Part shown: positions 31,830 to 40,603 of the stretch, in pieces
Layout of the letters: each line of letters opens with the position of its first letter
How positions within the stretch are numbered: the stretch's first letter is position 1
NCBI RefSeq assembly: GCF_001625445.1
Contig: NZ_LWHG01000011.1
Location: forward strand, 620,001-684,000
Source: Haladaptatus sp. R4
Lineage (GTDB): Archaea > Halobacteriota > Halobacteria > Halobacteriales > Haladaptataceae
Length of the DNA stretch: 64,000 bases
Direction of reading: 5' to 3'
Made by a program: the position numbers and the translations under genes
Notes under the pieces: generated by a model
What the model saw: the letters and a program-made list of their open reading frames with translations, nothing else
Databases searched by the model: none
Told to the model about the DNA's origin: nothing

Positions 31830-32099
31830 TCAGGGAAGCGTTCCGAGCGCTCCGCCCATCAGGAACGCGGCCAACGCGTACCACGGTTCCCGGCGGAGTT
31901 TTCGGTGGACGCCTGGCATCGTGCCGTTGACACCGACACCGAGCGAGAGACCGATGAAGAGCACACCGCCCGCGATGGCCACGCTTCGGAATCCGTGTTC
32001 GCTGGCGTACCCCGCGAGGACCCCGATTATCACACCGAAAATCGCGGCGAGAAAGTCGATTTCGGTGATGTGGTGATCGGTGGTAAATCGCGGTTGCAT
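31830..32099 (-). CDS. Small membrane protein (89 aa)
   Basis: The protein starts MQPRFTTDHHITEIDFLAAI and has three hydrophobic segments (about residues 16-32, 38-58 and 74-88). A glycine-rich third helix (ALAAFLMGGALGTLP) ends it. No family is recognised. It is divergent from the downstream SDR gene. Confidence 0.65.
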   Translation of the reverse strand: MQPRFTTDHHITEIDFLAAIFGVIIGVLAGYASEHGFRSVAIAGGVLFIGLSLGVGVNGTMPGVHRKLRREPWYALAAFLMGGALGTLP

Positions 32100-32264
32100 A
32101 CCTGTCTTAGGAACTGACTCATATTATTTCATTCTATTCGTAGCTAACATTTCTGGAGCAAGTGCCCGGCAAAACGACGAGCGTTCACGGGACGGTATCT
32201 TTACCCTCGGGTGCGACACTGTTGGCCGGGAAACCTTTCCGCTTCGTGCACGAATTCCCGTAAA

Positions 32265-32993
32265 ATGTCGAACGAAATCGAGCGCCTGCTGGTCGCAGGT
32301 GCGAGCGGCGACACGGGGCGCGAACTCCTCCGACAGTTACGCAGCGTTGACGTGCAGGTCAGAGCCATGACGCGCTCGCCGAACAAGGAACGGGAGTTGT
32401 CGGAGGAAGGCGCGGACGAGGTCATCGTCGGTGACCTCCTCGACCCGGCGGACGCCTCCCGTGCCGTCGCGGACTGCGACGCCGTTCTCTGTGCGGTCGG
32501 GTCGTCCCCCGGTCTCGACGCGCTTCTCGGCGGCGACCTCGTGGACGGTGTCGGTGTCGAGAACCTCGTCTACGCGGCCGTTGCAGCGGGCGTCGAAGGC
32601 TTCGTCTTCGAGAGTTCCATCGGCGTCGGTGACTCCCGCGAGGGGATGCCCGCCGCGCTTCGACTCCCGCTTTGGCACGTTCTCAACCAGAAGAATCACG
32701 CCGAATCGGTGCTCCGCACGTCTGGTCTCTCCTACACCGTCATCCGCCCCGGCGGCCTGACGAACGCACCCGCGACCGGCAACGTGCTGGTCGGTGAAGG
32801 TGGCGAAAGCGTCTCCGGGAGCATTCCGCGCGAGGACGTCGCCCGACTGATGATCGCCGCGTTGTTCACGCCGGACGCCGAGAACCGGACGTTCGAGGTC
32901 GTGAGTCGGGAGGGTCAGCGCGGCACCGCTCGGGGAGTCGTCGAGATAGACTGGCAAGTGCCCGGCGAACACGAAATAGAAATCGAGGAGTAA
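32265..32993 (+). CDS. NAD(P)-binding atypical short-chain reductase (NmrA/NDUFA9-like)
   Basis: A 242-residue Rossmann-fold protein with the dinucleotide motif GASGDTGRELL near residues 12-22 and the atypical-SDR pattern SYTVIRPGGLTNAPATG. There is no catalytic YxxxK in the usual place, as in NmrA-like sensors and complex I assembly factors. The start MSNEIERLL at 32265 fits the domain, and taaaatg precedes it. The substrate is unknown. Confidence 0.87.
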   Translation: MSNEIERLLVAGASGDTGRELLRQLRSVDVQVRAMTRSPNKERELSEEGADEVIVGDLLDPADASRAVADCDAVLCAVGSSPGLDALLGGDLVDGVGVENLVYAAVAAGVEGFVFESSIGVGDSREGMPAALRLPLWHVLNQKNHAESVLRTSGLSYTVIRPGGLTNAPATGNVLVGEGGESVSGSIPREDVARLMIAALFTPDAENRTFEVVSREGQRGTARGVVEIDWQVPGEHEIEIEE

Positions 32994-33057
32994 GCGGTAC
33001 GCGGGAGTTCGCCGACCGCCAATCCTCGGCGGTCAGCGTCGTCACAACGGGTTCGGA

Positions 33058-34128
33058 TCAGTCAGCAGCGACGAGTCGCCGTCGAGGTGCCATCGCGAGG
33101 ACGTCGTCGAAGAATCCGAGGGTGTCGTTCGGGCCGGGGTTCGCTTCGGGGTGGTACTGACGCGTGATGACGTCGAGTTCGTCGTTTTCCAGTCCTTCAG
33201 GGGTATCGTCGTTGACGTTGATCTGCGTGACTTCGAGGTCGCCGGGCTCGGCGACCGTGTAGCCGTGGTTCTGCGTGGTCATGACGACCTGTCCCGATTC
33301 GAGGTCACGAACGGGCTGATTGACGCCGCGGTGACCGAAGTCCATCTTCGAGGTGGTTCCGCCGAGCGCGCGGGCGATGATCTGCTGTCCGAGACAGATG
33401 CCCGCGAGCGGGAGTTCCCCGGCGAAGGTTTCGACGAGTTCCTGGGCCGCTTCGAAGTTCGCAGGATCGCCCGGTCCGTTCGAAACGAAGAGGATGTCGG
33501 CTTCGAGGGCTTCGACGTCCTCGGGCGTGGCGTCGTGCGGGAGGACGTGAACGTCCGCACCGCGTTCGACCAGCGCGTCGATGATGCTTCCCTTCGCGCC
33601 ACAGTCCACGAGCGCGACGGTTTGGCCGTCCTCGTCGCCATCGCCGAGGTGAACCTCGGGTTCGGAGACGCTGACCTGCGCGCCGATGTCGTGGTGGTCG
33701 CTCATGCCCGGGCAGCGCGCGAGTTCCGCGAGCGCGTCGTCGGGCGTGGCGTTCTCACCGACCGCGATTCCGCACTTCATCGCGCCCTCTTCCCGAATCC
33801 CGCCGACGAGGTCGCGGGTGTCGAGGTGGTCCACCGCGGGGACGCCCTCGGCTTCGAGCCACTCCGCGACGTCCTCGGTGAGTTCGCGCGCGACGACCGC
33901 ACGCGGGTGGACTCGGTCGCTCTCGAAGCGTTCCTCTCGGACGCCGTAGTTCCCGATGAGGGGGTACGAGAACGTGAGGACCTGTTCCTCGTAGGACGGG
34001 TCGGTGAGGCTTTCCTCGTAACCCGTGTATGCTGTTGTAAAGACCAGTTCACCGCAAGCCGTACCTGGGGAGCGACCACGGGCTTCCACCACATGGCCAC
34101 CCTCCAGCGCGACGTAGGCACCCGGCAT
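33058..34128 (-). CDS. carA: Carbamoyl-phosphate synthase small subunit
   Basis: A 356-residue glutamine amidotransferase subunit. The N-terminal CPSase domain begins MPGAYVALEGGHVVEARG. The class-I GATase domain carries the nucleophile in GICLGQQ and the HPE histidine-glutamate pair (RQYHPEANPG). It hydrolyses glutamine and passes ammonia to CarB. Start 34128 is preferred over ATG 34140 because the TATA at 34155-34160 lies about 29 nt upstream. The gene is divergent from an Lrp-type regulator across a 102-nt region containing a palindrome. Confidence 0.96.
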   Translation of the reverse strand: MPGAYVALEGGHVVEARGRSPGTACGELVFTTAYTGYEESLTDPSYEEQVLTFSYPLIGNYGVREERFESDRVHPRAVVARELTEDVAEWLEAEGVPAVDHLDTRDLVGGIREEGAMKCGIAVGENATPDDALAELARCPGMSDHHDIGAQVSVSEPEVHLGDGDEDGQTVALVDCGAKGSIIDALVERGADVHVLPHDATPEDVEALEADILFVSNGPGDPANFEAAQELVETFAGELPLAGICLGQQIIARALGGTTSKMDFGHRGVNQPVRDLESGQVVMTTQNHGYTVAEPGDLEVTQINVNDDTPEGLENDELDVITRQYHPEANPGPNDTLGFFDDVLAMAPRRRLVAAD

Positions 34129-34154
34129 TACGAGATTCATATGCAACACGGCAC

Positions 34155-34160
34155 TATAAA
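34155..34160 (-). promoter_or_regulatory. TATA box of carA
   Basis: The plus-strand sequence tataaa (tttata in the direction of transcription) sits about 29 nt from the preferred carA start, consistent with a leaderless transcript. Confidence 0.6.
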
Positions 34161-34179
34161 CCTTGCTTTCGAAGCATTC

Positions 34180-34194
34180 TTACGAAATTCGTAA
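34180..34194. promoter_or_regulatory. Perfect 7-1-7 palindrome between carA and the lrp gene (operator candidate)
   Basis: The sequence ttacgaa-a-ttcgtaa is a perfect inverted repeat lying just upstream of the carA TATA and 36 nt before the lrp ATG. Lrp/AsnC regulators bind such short palindromes. The half-site tcgtaat recurs in the carB upstream inverted repeat. Confidence 0.6.
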
Positions 34195-34230
34195 TCATCA
34201 AGTAGCGGGCGACACTACCTGCAAATCTCC

Positions 34231-34644
34231 ATGGACGCACTCGACCGACAGATATTGAATCTTCTCCGGCGAGACGCCCGGACGCCGTACACGGAGATCG
34301 CCGAGAGCGTCGGCACATCCGAGGGCACGGTTCGAAATCGCGTCGAACGCATGACCGAGGACGGCGTTATCGAACGATTCACCGTTACCACTCACACGGG
34401 AAACGTGAAAGCTATGATAGAGATCGGTGTGGACGTCGCGGTTGACACGACAGCGATATCCGATACGTTCGCGGAGTGGGAACAGGTCGATTTCGTCTGG
34501 CAGGTCAGCGGCGAGGACGACATCGTCCTCATCGTCGACGCCTCCGACACGCAGGGCGTGAACCAACTCATCACTCGCGCGCGAGAGTTGGAGGAAGTCG
34601 TGAGCACGAAGACTCGACTCATCTTGGACGAGCGACTTGGATGA
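34231..34644 (+). CDS. Lrp/AsnC family transcriptional regulator
   Basis: A 137-residue regulator with an N-terminal winged HTH (DALDRQILNLLRRDARTPYT, then VGTSEGTVRNRVERM) and a C-terminal RAM/AsnC ligand-binding domain (WQVSGEDDIVLIVDASD). Family members sense amino acids. It is divergent from carA, sharing a palindrome, so it probably controls carbamoyl-phosphate synthesis in response to an amino acid such as arginine or glutamine (inference). Confidence 0.9.
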   Translation: MDALDRQILNLLRRDARTPYTEIAESVGTSEGTVRNRVERMTEDGVIERFTVTTHTGNVKAMIEIGVDVAVDTTAISDTFAEWEQVDFVWQVSGEDDIVLIVDASDTQGVNQLITRARELEEVVSTKTRLILDERLG

Positions 34645-34735
34645 GGCCATCTCGGCCGAATCCAAGTTGCACCCGAGATGAGTCGAAGAGTGATTTTGGA
34701 CGAGCGACTCGGGTAAGCGCCAGCGTCCCGAGTCG
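34632..34735 (+). repeat. Duplicated lrp 3' tail, each copy ending in a hairpin
   Basis: The last codons of the regulator (ILDERLG plus stop) recur at 34681-34716 as a frame reading SRRVILDERLG plus stop. Each copy forms a stem that starts within the coding tail: 34632-34670 (gcgacttgga with tccaagttgc, one G-T pair) and 34704-34736 (gcgactcggg with cccgagtcgt, one G-T pair). The stems differ in sequence but keep pairing. They may act as 3'-end stabilisers or terminators. The remaining bases up to 34938 hold no gene apart from the arcA promoter. Confidence 0.5.
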
Positions 34736-34895
34736 TTCGACGGAATCGGGATAATATCCGTTCGTTTGGGTTCGGGCGCCGACCACGAGGTTTCGAACGT
34801 TTGCTTTTCGGGCTTCTTATGTACCACTCCCCGTCTAAATAGGTCATTCTGTGTGGGAAAAGAAGACGTATGGGAACCAAAACCTCCCTTTGCAC

Positions 34896-34903
34896 TATAT
34901 TTA
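34896..34903 (+). promoter_or_regulatory. TATA box of the arginine deiminase gene
   Basis: tatattta lies about 40 nt before the ATG at 34939, predicting a leader of about 12 nt. An in-frame ATG at 34903 overlaps this box and is therefore not a likely start. Confidence 0.55.
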
Positions 34904-34938
34904 TGCAGTTATTCGTCGTGCGTCTATTCGAACGTCAG

Positions 34939-36243
34939 ATGTACGATTATCGAAGCGAAGCGGAGTTCGATCGACTCCGCGCCGTCCGGGTACACAAACC
35001 GGGGTGTGAAACGTTCGTCGGCGCGGTCGATCCGGTTCCGAACCTGTTTCGCAGTCAGTCCTCCGTCGCCAACGCACAGCGGGAACACGAACGACTGGTC
35101 GAAGTCCTCGAAGCGAACGGCGTCACCGTCCACCATCTCTGTGACGACCTCGCGGAGGGGACGACCCTCGACGCCCTGCTCGCGTCGCGGGTCCGTATCG
35201 ACTGCAGCGATTTGCCCCGCGACAGACGGACCGCGACGCGGGATTCGATGTGGAACGAACTGCTCTCGCTTCCCCCGTACGAAAAACTGCAACTCGTCGG
35301 GAGCAACGCGACGCTGTACCGCCACCGAAACGGGTCGGGGAAGACCGGCGACCACGAGTTCAGCGTCGGGCGTTTCGACACGACGAGCATCCGTTTCCGA
35401 CAACCGCTCTCGAACCTCTACTTCCAGCGCGACCAGCAAATCGTTACGGACGACGGTCCCGTCATCGGATCGTTCCGGAACGAGACGCGGGACGCGGAGA
35501 CGGGAATCGCGGTCAAGGGGTGGGAAGCGATCGGCGGTTCGCCGCGACCCCACAACGGTCTCGTGGAATTCTTCCAACCCACGGACCAGACGTTGGAGGG
35601 CGGCGATTTCATTCCGGCGGGCGAGTTCGCACTGCTCGGTATCTCCGCGTTCGAGGGCGAAACCGAGATTCCGATACGGACGACGCGCGGCGCGGGTCGG
35701 ACGTTGTTGGAAGCCGACGTGATGTCCTACGACGAAGTCGGACTCGTCCACGCGCCGCGCACCGCGGACGCCGAGGAACAGGCCCGGAAGACGAACGGCG
35801 CCGAGACGGCGGAGACGGACATGGAGGTGATGCACCTCGATACGTGGTTCAACATCGCCGACGAGGGTGTTGCCGTCGCTCGAAAACACCTCGTGGACAA
35901 CACCGACGTGGAGGTGTACGGTCGGACGGGAACGGGCTACGAGCACCTCCGAACCATCGGTTTCGGGGAGTACCTCTCCGAGAAGGACTACCGCATCATC
36001 GACGTGCCGTTCGACGAGCGCGCCGTCGGGACGAACTTCCTCACGCTCGACGCCGGGAAGATACTTCCGATACACTACCCCGACGAGCACGGCGAGTACG
36101 ACCCGGCGCGCAACGAACTCATCGAGACCATGCGCGCGGAAGGACTCGACGTCGTTCCGGACGGCGTCGGAATTCCGCTGGAACACCTCCGGGCGGGATA
36201 CGGCGGCGTCCACTGCGTCACGACGCCGCTCCGGCGCGCGTAG
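34939..36243 (+). CDS. arcA: Arginine deiminase
   Basis: A 434-residue guanidine-group-modifying enzyme. The motifs are LEGGDFI (substrate and catalytic acid), MEVMHLDTWF (catalytic His-Asp) and the C-terminal GGVHCVTTPL with the nucleophilic cysteine. It converts arginine to citrulline and ammonia, the first step of fermentative arginine use known in haloarchaea. The partner genes arcB and arcC are not in this window, so the pathway is split or incomplete here. Start MYDYRSEAEFD at 34939 is set by promoter spacing. Confidence 0.93.
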   Translation: MYDYRSEAEFDRLRAVRVHKPGCETFVGAVDPVPNLFRSQSSVANAQREHERLVEVLEANGVTVHHLCDDLAEGTTLDALLASRVRIDCSDLPRDRRTATRDSMWNELLSLPPYEKLQLVGSNATLYRHRNGSGKTGDHEFSVGRFDTTSIRFRQPLSNLYFQRDQQIVTDDGPVIGSFRNETRDAETGIAVKGWEAIGGSPRPHNGLVEFFQPTDQTLEGGDFIPAGEFALLGISAFEGETEIPIRTTRGAGRTLLEADVMSYDEVGLVHAPRTADAEEQARKTNGAETAETDMEVMHLDTWFNIADEGVAVARKHLVDNTDVEVYGRTGTGYEHLRTIGFGEYLSEKDYRIIDVPFDERAVGTNFLTLDAGKILPIHYPDEHGEYDPARNELIETMRAEGLDVVPDGVGIPLEHLRAGYGGVHCVTTPLRRA

Positions 36244-36250
36244 TTATCGT

Positions 36251-36967
36251 TCAGTCGTCCCCGTTCGTCTCGCTTTTCGGCGGTTCTCCCACACCCGGCG
36301 TTTCCTCCTTCGGGCGATGGAGGTACTCCTTCTGTTGGTGGACCTTCCGATAGCCGCGGCGGACGAGTTTGTCGAACGTCCCGCGCCGGACTTCCGGTTT
36401 CACTCGGCCGTCACGAATCGCGGCGACGACGCTCTCGGGCGTGAGCGTGTCGGCATCGACCAGCGTGTAGGCCCGTCCGACTTCCATGGGATAGTGAGCG
36501 TCACTCCCGCCGACGAGCGGCAGGTCGTACTGTTCCGCCAAGTCCCGCGCCCACTGCTCGGTACGCGGATGTTTGCCGTTGACTTCGATGGCGTCGAACT
36601 CCGCGTCCACCTCGCGCACCGTGCTGTTCCGGTAGGGATGGGCGACGATGGCGACACAGCCGCGTTCGTGGGCCAACTCGACCACCTCCTTCGGCGTGAG
36701 CGTCCCCGGGGAGGTGCGCGTCGGTGGATCGGGACCGACCACGAGGATGTGGCCCTTCGTCGAGGAAACCTCGATACCCGGAATCGTCTGCACGAGTTGT
36801 CCGGAGAACGAATGGTAGTAATCGTGATTCGTCAATGCGACGCCGTCCAACCCCCGGTAGCGCGCTCCCAGTTCGAGCAGTCTGACGCCAACCGGATCGA
36901 AGAGCGCGGCGGCCTGTTCGTGGCCGTGGAAAAATCGCGTGTGGGCGTGTAGGTCGATGGCAAACAC
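36251..36967 (-). CDS. PHP domain metal-dependent phosphoesterase
   Basis: A 238-residue PHP protein. The first metal motif DLHAHTRF follows a GTG start at 36967. The second, TNHDYYHSF, is near residue 50; IVAHPYR lies mid-domain and GGSDAHYP near residue 165. Substrates of the family range from histidinol phosphate to nucleotides, so only phosphoesterase is assigned. The C-terminal 35 residues are charged (HQQKEYLHRPKEETPG). It is convergent with arcA (gap 7 nt). No ATG is available in frame, which is why GTG is used. Confidence 0.82.
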   Translation of the reverse strand: MFAIDLHAHTRFFHGHEQAAALFDPVGVRLLELGARYRGLDGVALTNHDYYHSFSGQLVQTIPGIEVSSTKGHILVVGPDPPTRTSPGTLTPKEVVELAHERGCVAIVAHPYRNSTVREVDAEFDAIEVNGKHPRTEQWARDLAEQYDLPLVGGSDAHYPMEVGRAYTLVDADTLTPESVVAAIRDGRVKPEVRRGTFDKLVRRGYRKVHQQKEYLHRPKEETPGVGEPPKSETNGDD

Positions 36968-37021
36968 GTCCGTAGATATGCAGCCGATAGGTCTTTGGTT
37001 TTTCCGCCGGTTTTCCTCGTC

Positions 37022-37978
37022 ATGAAAGCCGACGGGGACGCCGTGGATGACCTCGCGGCGACCGAGGACGGAATCGAGTACGAGCGCGTCGTGATCTCGA
37101 ACCCGATCAGCGGCGACGGGACCCACCGCGAACAAGTCCGGAGCCTCGCCATCGAACACGACTACACCGTCCTCGAAACGCAGGGAGAGGGCGATGCCGT
37201 CGAGTTCGCACGAAAGGCCGCCGAAAGCGGCGCGTCGCTGGTCGCTGCTGCGGGGGGTGACGGAACCCTCCACGAAGTCGTTCTGGGGTTGGACGAAGCG
37301 GACGCGCTGGACTCGGTGACGTTCGGCGTGGTCCCGGCCGGAACGGGCAACAACTTCGCCGGAAACATCGGCGTTCGGAGCATCTCCCACGCCTTCGACG
37401 TGCTCGATTCGGGCGAGCGCAGGCGGATCGACCTCGGGACGGCGAACGGTCGCCCCTTCGTCAACTCCTGTGTCGGCGGGTTGACGGCCGACGCGAGCCA
37501 CAAGACCGATCCCGAGCAGAAAGAGCGCCTCGGCGTGCTGGCCTACGTCGTGAACACCCTCCAGTTGATGACCGACTACGAGGGGTTGCCGCTCTCCATC
37601 GAGGCGTCCGACGAGGGCGACGTTTCGTGGTCGGGCGACGCCGTCTTCGTCCTCGTCGGCAACGGCCGACGGTTTCCGACGAAGGGGCGCACGCAGGCGA
37701 ACATGGAGGACGGCCTGCTCGACGTGACCATCGTCGAAAACGTCCCCGCCGCGAACCTCCTGCAGGAAGCCACGATGCAGCGCCTGTTCGGGGCCGAAAC
37801 CGAGAACGTCACCCACCTTCAGACGCCGACGTTGAACATCGAAATCGAGGGGAACTCGCCCGTCGAGTTCAGCCTGGACGGCGAGATGGGCGAATGGGAC
37901 GAACTGACGCTCGACGTTCGTGAAAACGCGCTCGAAATACCCGTCGGTGAAGGGTACGAGCGATATCCGGAGAAGTGA
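37022..37978 (+). CDS. Diacylglycerol/lipid kinase family protein
   Basis: A 318-residue DAGK-catalytic-domain kinase with the hallmark AAAGGDGTLHEV motif near residue 82 and PAGTGNNFAGNI near 110, and the downstream beta-sandwich (PVEFSLDGEMGEWDEL). It would phosphorylate a lipid such as a diacylglycerol or archaeal polar-lipid precursor; sphingosine-type or NAD kinase activity is less likely. The start at 37022 gives the shortest frame that fits the family. Confidence 0.9.
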   Translation: MKADGDAVDDLAATEDGIEYERVVISNPISGDGTHREQVRSLAIEHDYTVLETQGEGDAVEFARKAAESGASLVAAAGGDGTLHEVVLGLDEADALDSVTFGVVPAGTGNNFAGNIGVRSISHAFDVLDSGERRRIDLGTANGRPFVNSCVGGLTADASHKTDPEQKERLGVLAYVVNTLQLMTDYEGLPLSIEASDEGDVSWSGDAVFVLVGNGRRFPTKGRTQANMEDGLLDVTIVENVPAANLLQEATMQRLFGAETENVTHLQTPTLNIEIEGNSPVEFSLDGEMGEWDELTLDVRENALEIPVGEGYERYPEK

Positions 37979-38377
37979 AACGGCGAGAGTGAATCGAGAT
38001 TATAGAACTCTGTTCGGTATCGCCCAATCTGTCCTGACCGAGTGGCGCGCGCGAGAAACGCGTGCGAGGTCTTCGTGAACGGAGTGAACGAATGGCTCGT
38101 CGGAGCGTGTCTCTGACGGTGGATGAGTGAGCGACCAGCGGGAGCGAAGGAATCGGCTGGGGAGGTGTGTGGCGCAGTGCGGGGGCTTTCTGGGTCTGCC
38201 TCCCAGTAGTTGCAATCGCAGCCGAATCACAATCTTCCCGACGTAGCGAGCGGGCAGGTGCTTTAAAACTCCACGTTCCAGTAGTTGCAGTCAGAAGAAA
38301 ACCAGAACCACGAGAATAGTGTTGCTCTCGCCGTCTTCGTAACAACGTTTACGCCGCCCCCGTGCCTCAGTTCGCGT
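37979..38377. other. Intergenic region containing dispersed repeat copy A
   Basis: These 399 bases contain no gene. Most of it (about 38026-38285) is the repeat listed separately. The flanking bases hold a TATA-like element for the CBS gene near 38340-38355. Confidence 0.7.
38026..38285 (+). repeat. Dispersed intergenic repeat, copy A
   Basis: The element shares three blocks with copy B (42810-43075): gagtggcgcgcgcgagaaac, aggaatcggctggggagg and gcgggggctttc, followed by a pyrimidine/purine-swapped cagtagttgcaatcgca. The intervening sequences differ between copies. The tail has a second cagtagttgca at 38278-38290. No coding potential; a non-autonomous mobile element or structured RNA is possible. 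Confidence 0.65.
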
Positions 38378-38875
38378 ATGGCAATCACGGCCCGCGATTT
38401 GATGACGACTGAGGTGGAAACCGTCTCGCCCGACGACGAAATCGGGGAAGTGCTGACCCGTCTCGCGCGGGTGCAGTTCAACGGGTTTCCCGTCACGGAC
38501 GACGGGGAGGTCGTCGGTATCGTCACCCAACACGACTTCGTACATATGTTTCAGCCGAGCGACCGAACGCTGTGGATTCCCATCGGCTTCCCGCCGTTCC
38601 TCGAAAGTCTGGAATACGGGTTCGACCTCTCGTGGGACGAGTTCGACGTGGGTATCGACCTCGTGCGAAACGCCGGAAAACCGGTCCGAACGGTCATGAG
38701 CGAGAACGTGGTGACGGTGACGCCCGACGACGACATCGACCGCGTCCTCGATCTGCTGGTCGACGCGGAAAACGACATCAACCGCCTCCCGGTCGTCGAG
38801 GACGGTAAACTCGTCGGCATCATCGCCCGACAGGACGTGCTGCGGGCGCTTCGGGACGAACGCCGCGCGCGGTGA
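38378..38875 (+). CDS. CBS domain pair protein
   Basis: A 165-residue protein made of two CBS motifs (MTTEVETVSPDDEIGEVLTR and MSENVVTVTPDDDIDRVLDL) joined by a linker with an aromatic loop (WIPIGFPPFLESLEYGFDLS). CBS pairs bind adenosine nucleotides and regulate partner enzymes or transporters. It is followed after 84 nt by an EamA transporter on the same strand. No direct partner is indicated by the context. Confidence 0.88.
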   Translation: MAITARDLMTTEVETVSPDDEIGEVLTRLARVQFNGFPVTDDGEVVGIVTQHDFVHMFQPSDRTLWIPIGFPPFLESLEYGFDLSWDEFDVGIDLVRNAGKPVRTVMSENVVTVTPDDDIDRVLDLLVDAENDINRLPVVEDGKLVGIIARQDVLRALRDERRAR

Positions 38876-38959
38876 GATGGATCGACGTTCCGCTCTCGAA
38901 TCCGGCATTCGGGGTGGGTTTTCGAAACCTACACCACCTCTCGGGAGAGACCTCGTACA

Positions 38960-39895
38960 GTGACCCGGTATCGAAACGTTCTGCTGTTCGTTATTCTCGC
39001 CGCGTTCTGGGGGTCGGCGTTCATGGCCATCCGGGCCGGACTGGAGTTCATTCCGCCGGTCCTGTTCGCGGCGATTCGTTACGACGTGGCGGGCGTGTTG
39101 ATGCTCGCCTACGCCATCTACGTGACCGACCGCTGGCGGCCACGGACGCGCGGCGAGTGGACGCTCGTCCTCGTCGGCGGCGCGCTGATGATCGCGGCGT
39201 ATCACTCGTTCCTGTTCATCGGTGAGCGACGGACGCCGAGCGCCGCCGCCGCCATCATCGTCAGCCTCAGTCCGATTCTGACCTCCGGTTTCGCCAGGAT
39301 ATTCCTCCCCAGCGAGCGGCTTACGCCCGCCGGAATCGCCGGATTGCTTCTCGGATTCGTCGGTGTGGCGGTCCTGAGCCTCTCGAACTCCGGTTCGGGT
39401 GAATCGCTGACGACGACGGTGATTCCGCAACTGCTCGTGTTCCTCGCCGCGTTCTCGTTCGCGCTCGGCAGCGTCCTCACGCAGCGAATCGAGGCCGAAC
39501 TCCCCATCGAGACGATGGAAGCGTGGTCGATGCTCCTCGGCGCGCTCATGATGCACGCCATCAGCGTCGCCCGCCCGAGCGAATCTTTCTCGGCGATCCG
39601 GTGGACGCCCGACGCGATTGCCGCCATCGCCTACCTCTCCATCTTCGCGAGCGCGATCGGCTTTCTGATCTACTTCGACCTGCTCGACCGCCTCGGCGCG
39701 GTCGAGATCAACCTCGTTTCGTACGTTGCCCCGCTGTTCGCGGCGCTCACGGGTTGGTACTTCCTCGACGAGGTGGTGACCCCCCTGACCGTCGTCGGAT
39801 TCTGTATCGTCTTCGCGGGCTTTTGCCTGCTGAAACGGAACGCGATTTCGCGCGAACTACCGAGAATTACCGGCGTGTTCACGTCCGGACGCTGA
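38960..39895 (+). CDS. EamA/DMT family transporter
   Basis: A 311-residue membrane protein with ten predicted helices in two EamA repeats (AAFWGSAFMAIRAGLEF, then LGAVEINLVSYVAPLFAALT). The family exports metabolites such as amino acids or nucleotide precursors. The GTG start at 38960 matches the family N-terminus (VTRYRNVLLFVILAAFWG); no ATG is closer. The C-terminus is a short basic tail. Confidence 0.9.
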   Translation: MTRYRNVLLFVILAAFWGSAFMAIRAGLEFIPPVLFAAIRYDVAGVLMLAYAIYVTDRWRPRTRGEWTLVLVGGALMIAAYHSFLFIGERRTPSAAAAIIVSLSPILTSGFARIFLPSERLTPAGIAGLLLGFVGVAVLSLSNSGSGESLTTTVIPQLLVFLAAFSFALGSVLTQRIEAELPIETMEAWSMLLGALMMHAISVARPSESFSAIRWTPDAIAAIAYLSIFASAIGFLIYFDLLDRLGAVEINLVSYVAPLFAALTGWYFLDEVVTPLTVVGFCIVFAGFCLLKRNAISRELPRITGVFTSGR

Positions 39896-39928
39896 GCCGA
39901 GAAAAACCGACTTTTCGAGAATCGAAGC

Positions 39929-40603
39929 TCAGGCGAACCCGTAGAGGACGCCCTCGCCGTCGGTGCCGCCGATGTCGGGGAGCGTCGCTCGCTCGGGATG
40001 GGGCATCATGACCGCGACGGAGTCCGAACCGCCGATGATTCCAGCCACGCTGCCTTTCGACCCGTTGGGGTTCGTCTCGTCGCTGACGACGCCGTTCTCG
40101 TCGCAGTAGCGGAAGAGGATACGGTCCTCAGCGTCGAGTTCCTCGTACTTCTCGTCGGTAATCTCGAAGCGCCCCTCGCCGTGTGCGATGGGGACTTCGA
40201 TGACTTCCCCTTCCTCGTAGGCCGCGGTCCACGGCGTGTCGGCGTTTTCGACGCGCAGGTAGACGTATTCACACTGGAAGCGCGCGCTCCGGTTGGTGGT
40301 GAACGCGCCGGGCGTCAATCCCGATTCACAGCCGATTTGCGCGCCGTTGCAGATGCCGAGGACGGGAACGCCCGACTCGGCGGCCTCGCGCACCTGTCCC
40401 ATGATGGGCGAGTTCGCCGCGATGGCACCCGCGCGGAGGTAGTCCCCGTAGGAGAATCCACCCGGCAGCATCACGCCGGTCGTGTCCTCCGGCAGGTCGT
40501 CCTCGTGCCAAACGAGTTCCGCGTCCACGCCGATGTGGGTGAGCGCGCGAATCGCGTCGCGGTCGCAGTTGCTCCCGCCGAACTGGACGATTGCGACCGT
40601 CAT
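39929..40603 (-). CDS. purQ: Phosphoribosylformylglycinamidine synthase, glutaminase subunit
   Basis: A 224-residue class-I glutamine amidotransferase. The nucleophile is in GVPVLGICNGAQIGCESG and the HPE motif is MMPHPERAT. PurQ supplies ammonia to PurL in step 4 of purine synthesis. It overlaps purS by 4 nt (ATGA), giving the typical purS-purQ pair; purL is not in this window. Confidence 0.96.
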   Translation of the reverse strand: MTVAIVQFGGSNCDRDAIRALTHIGVDAELVWHEDDLPEDTTGVMLPGGFSYGDYLRAGAIAANSPIMGQVREAAESGVPVLGICNGAQIGCESGLTPGAFTTNRSARFQCEYVYLRVENADTPWTAAYEEGEVIEVPIAHGEGRFEITDEKYEELDAEDRILFRYCDENGVVSDETNPNGSKGSVAGIIGGSDSVAVMMPHPERATLPDIGGTDGEGVLYGFA

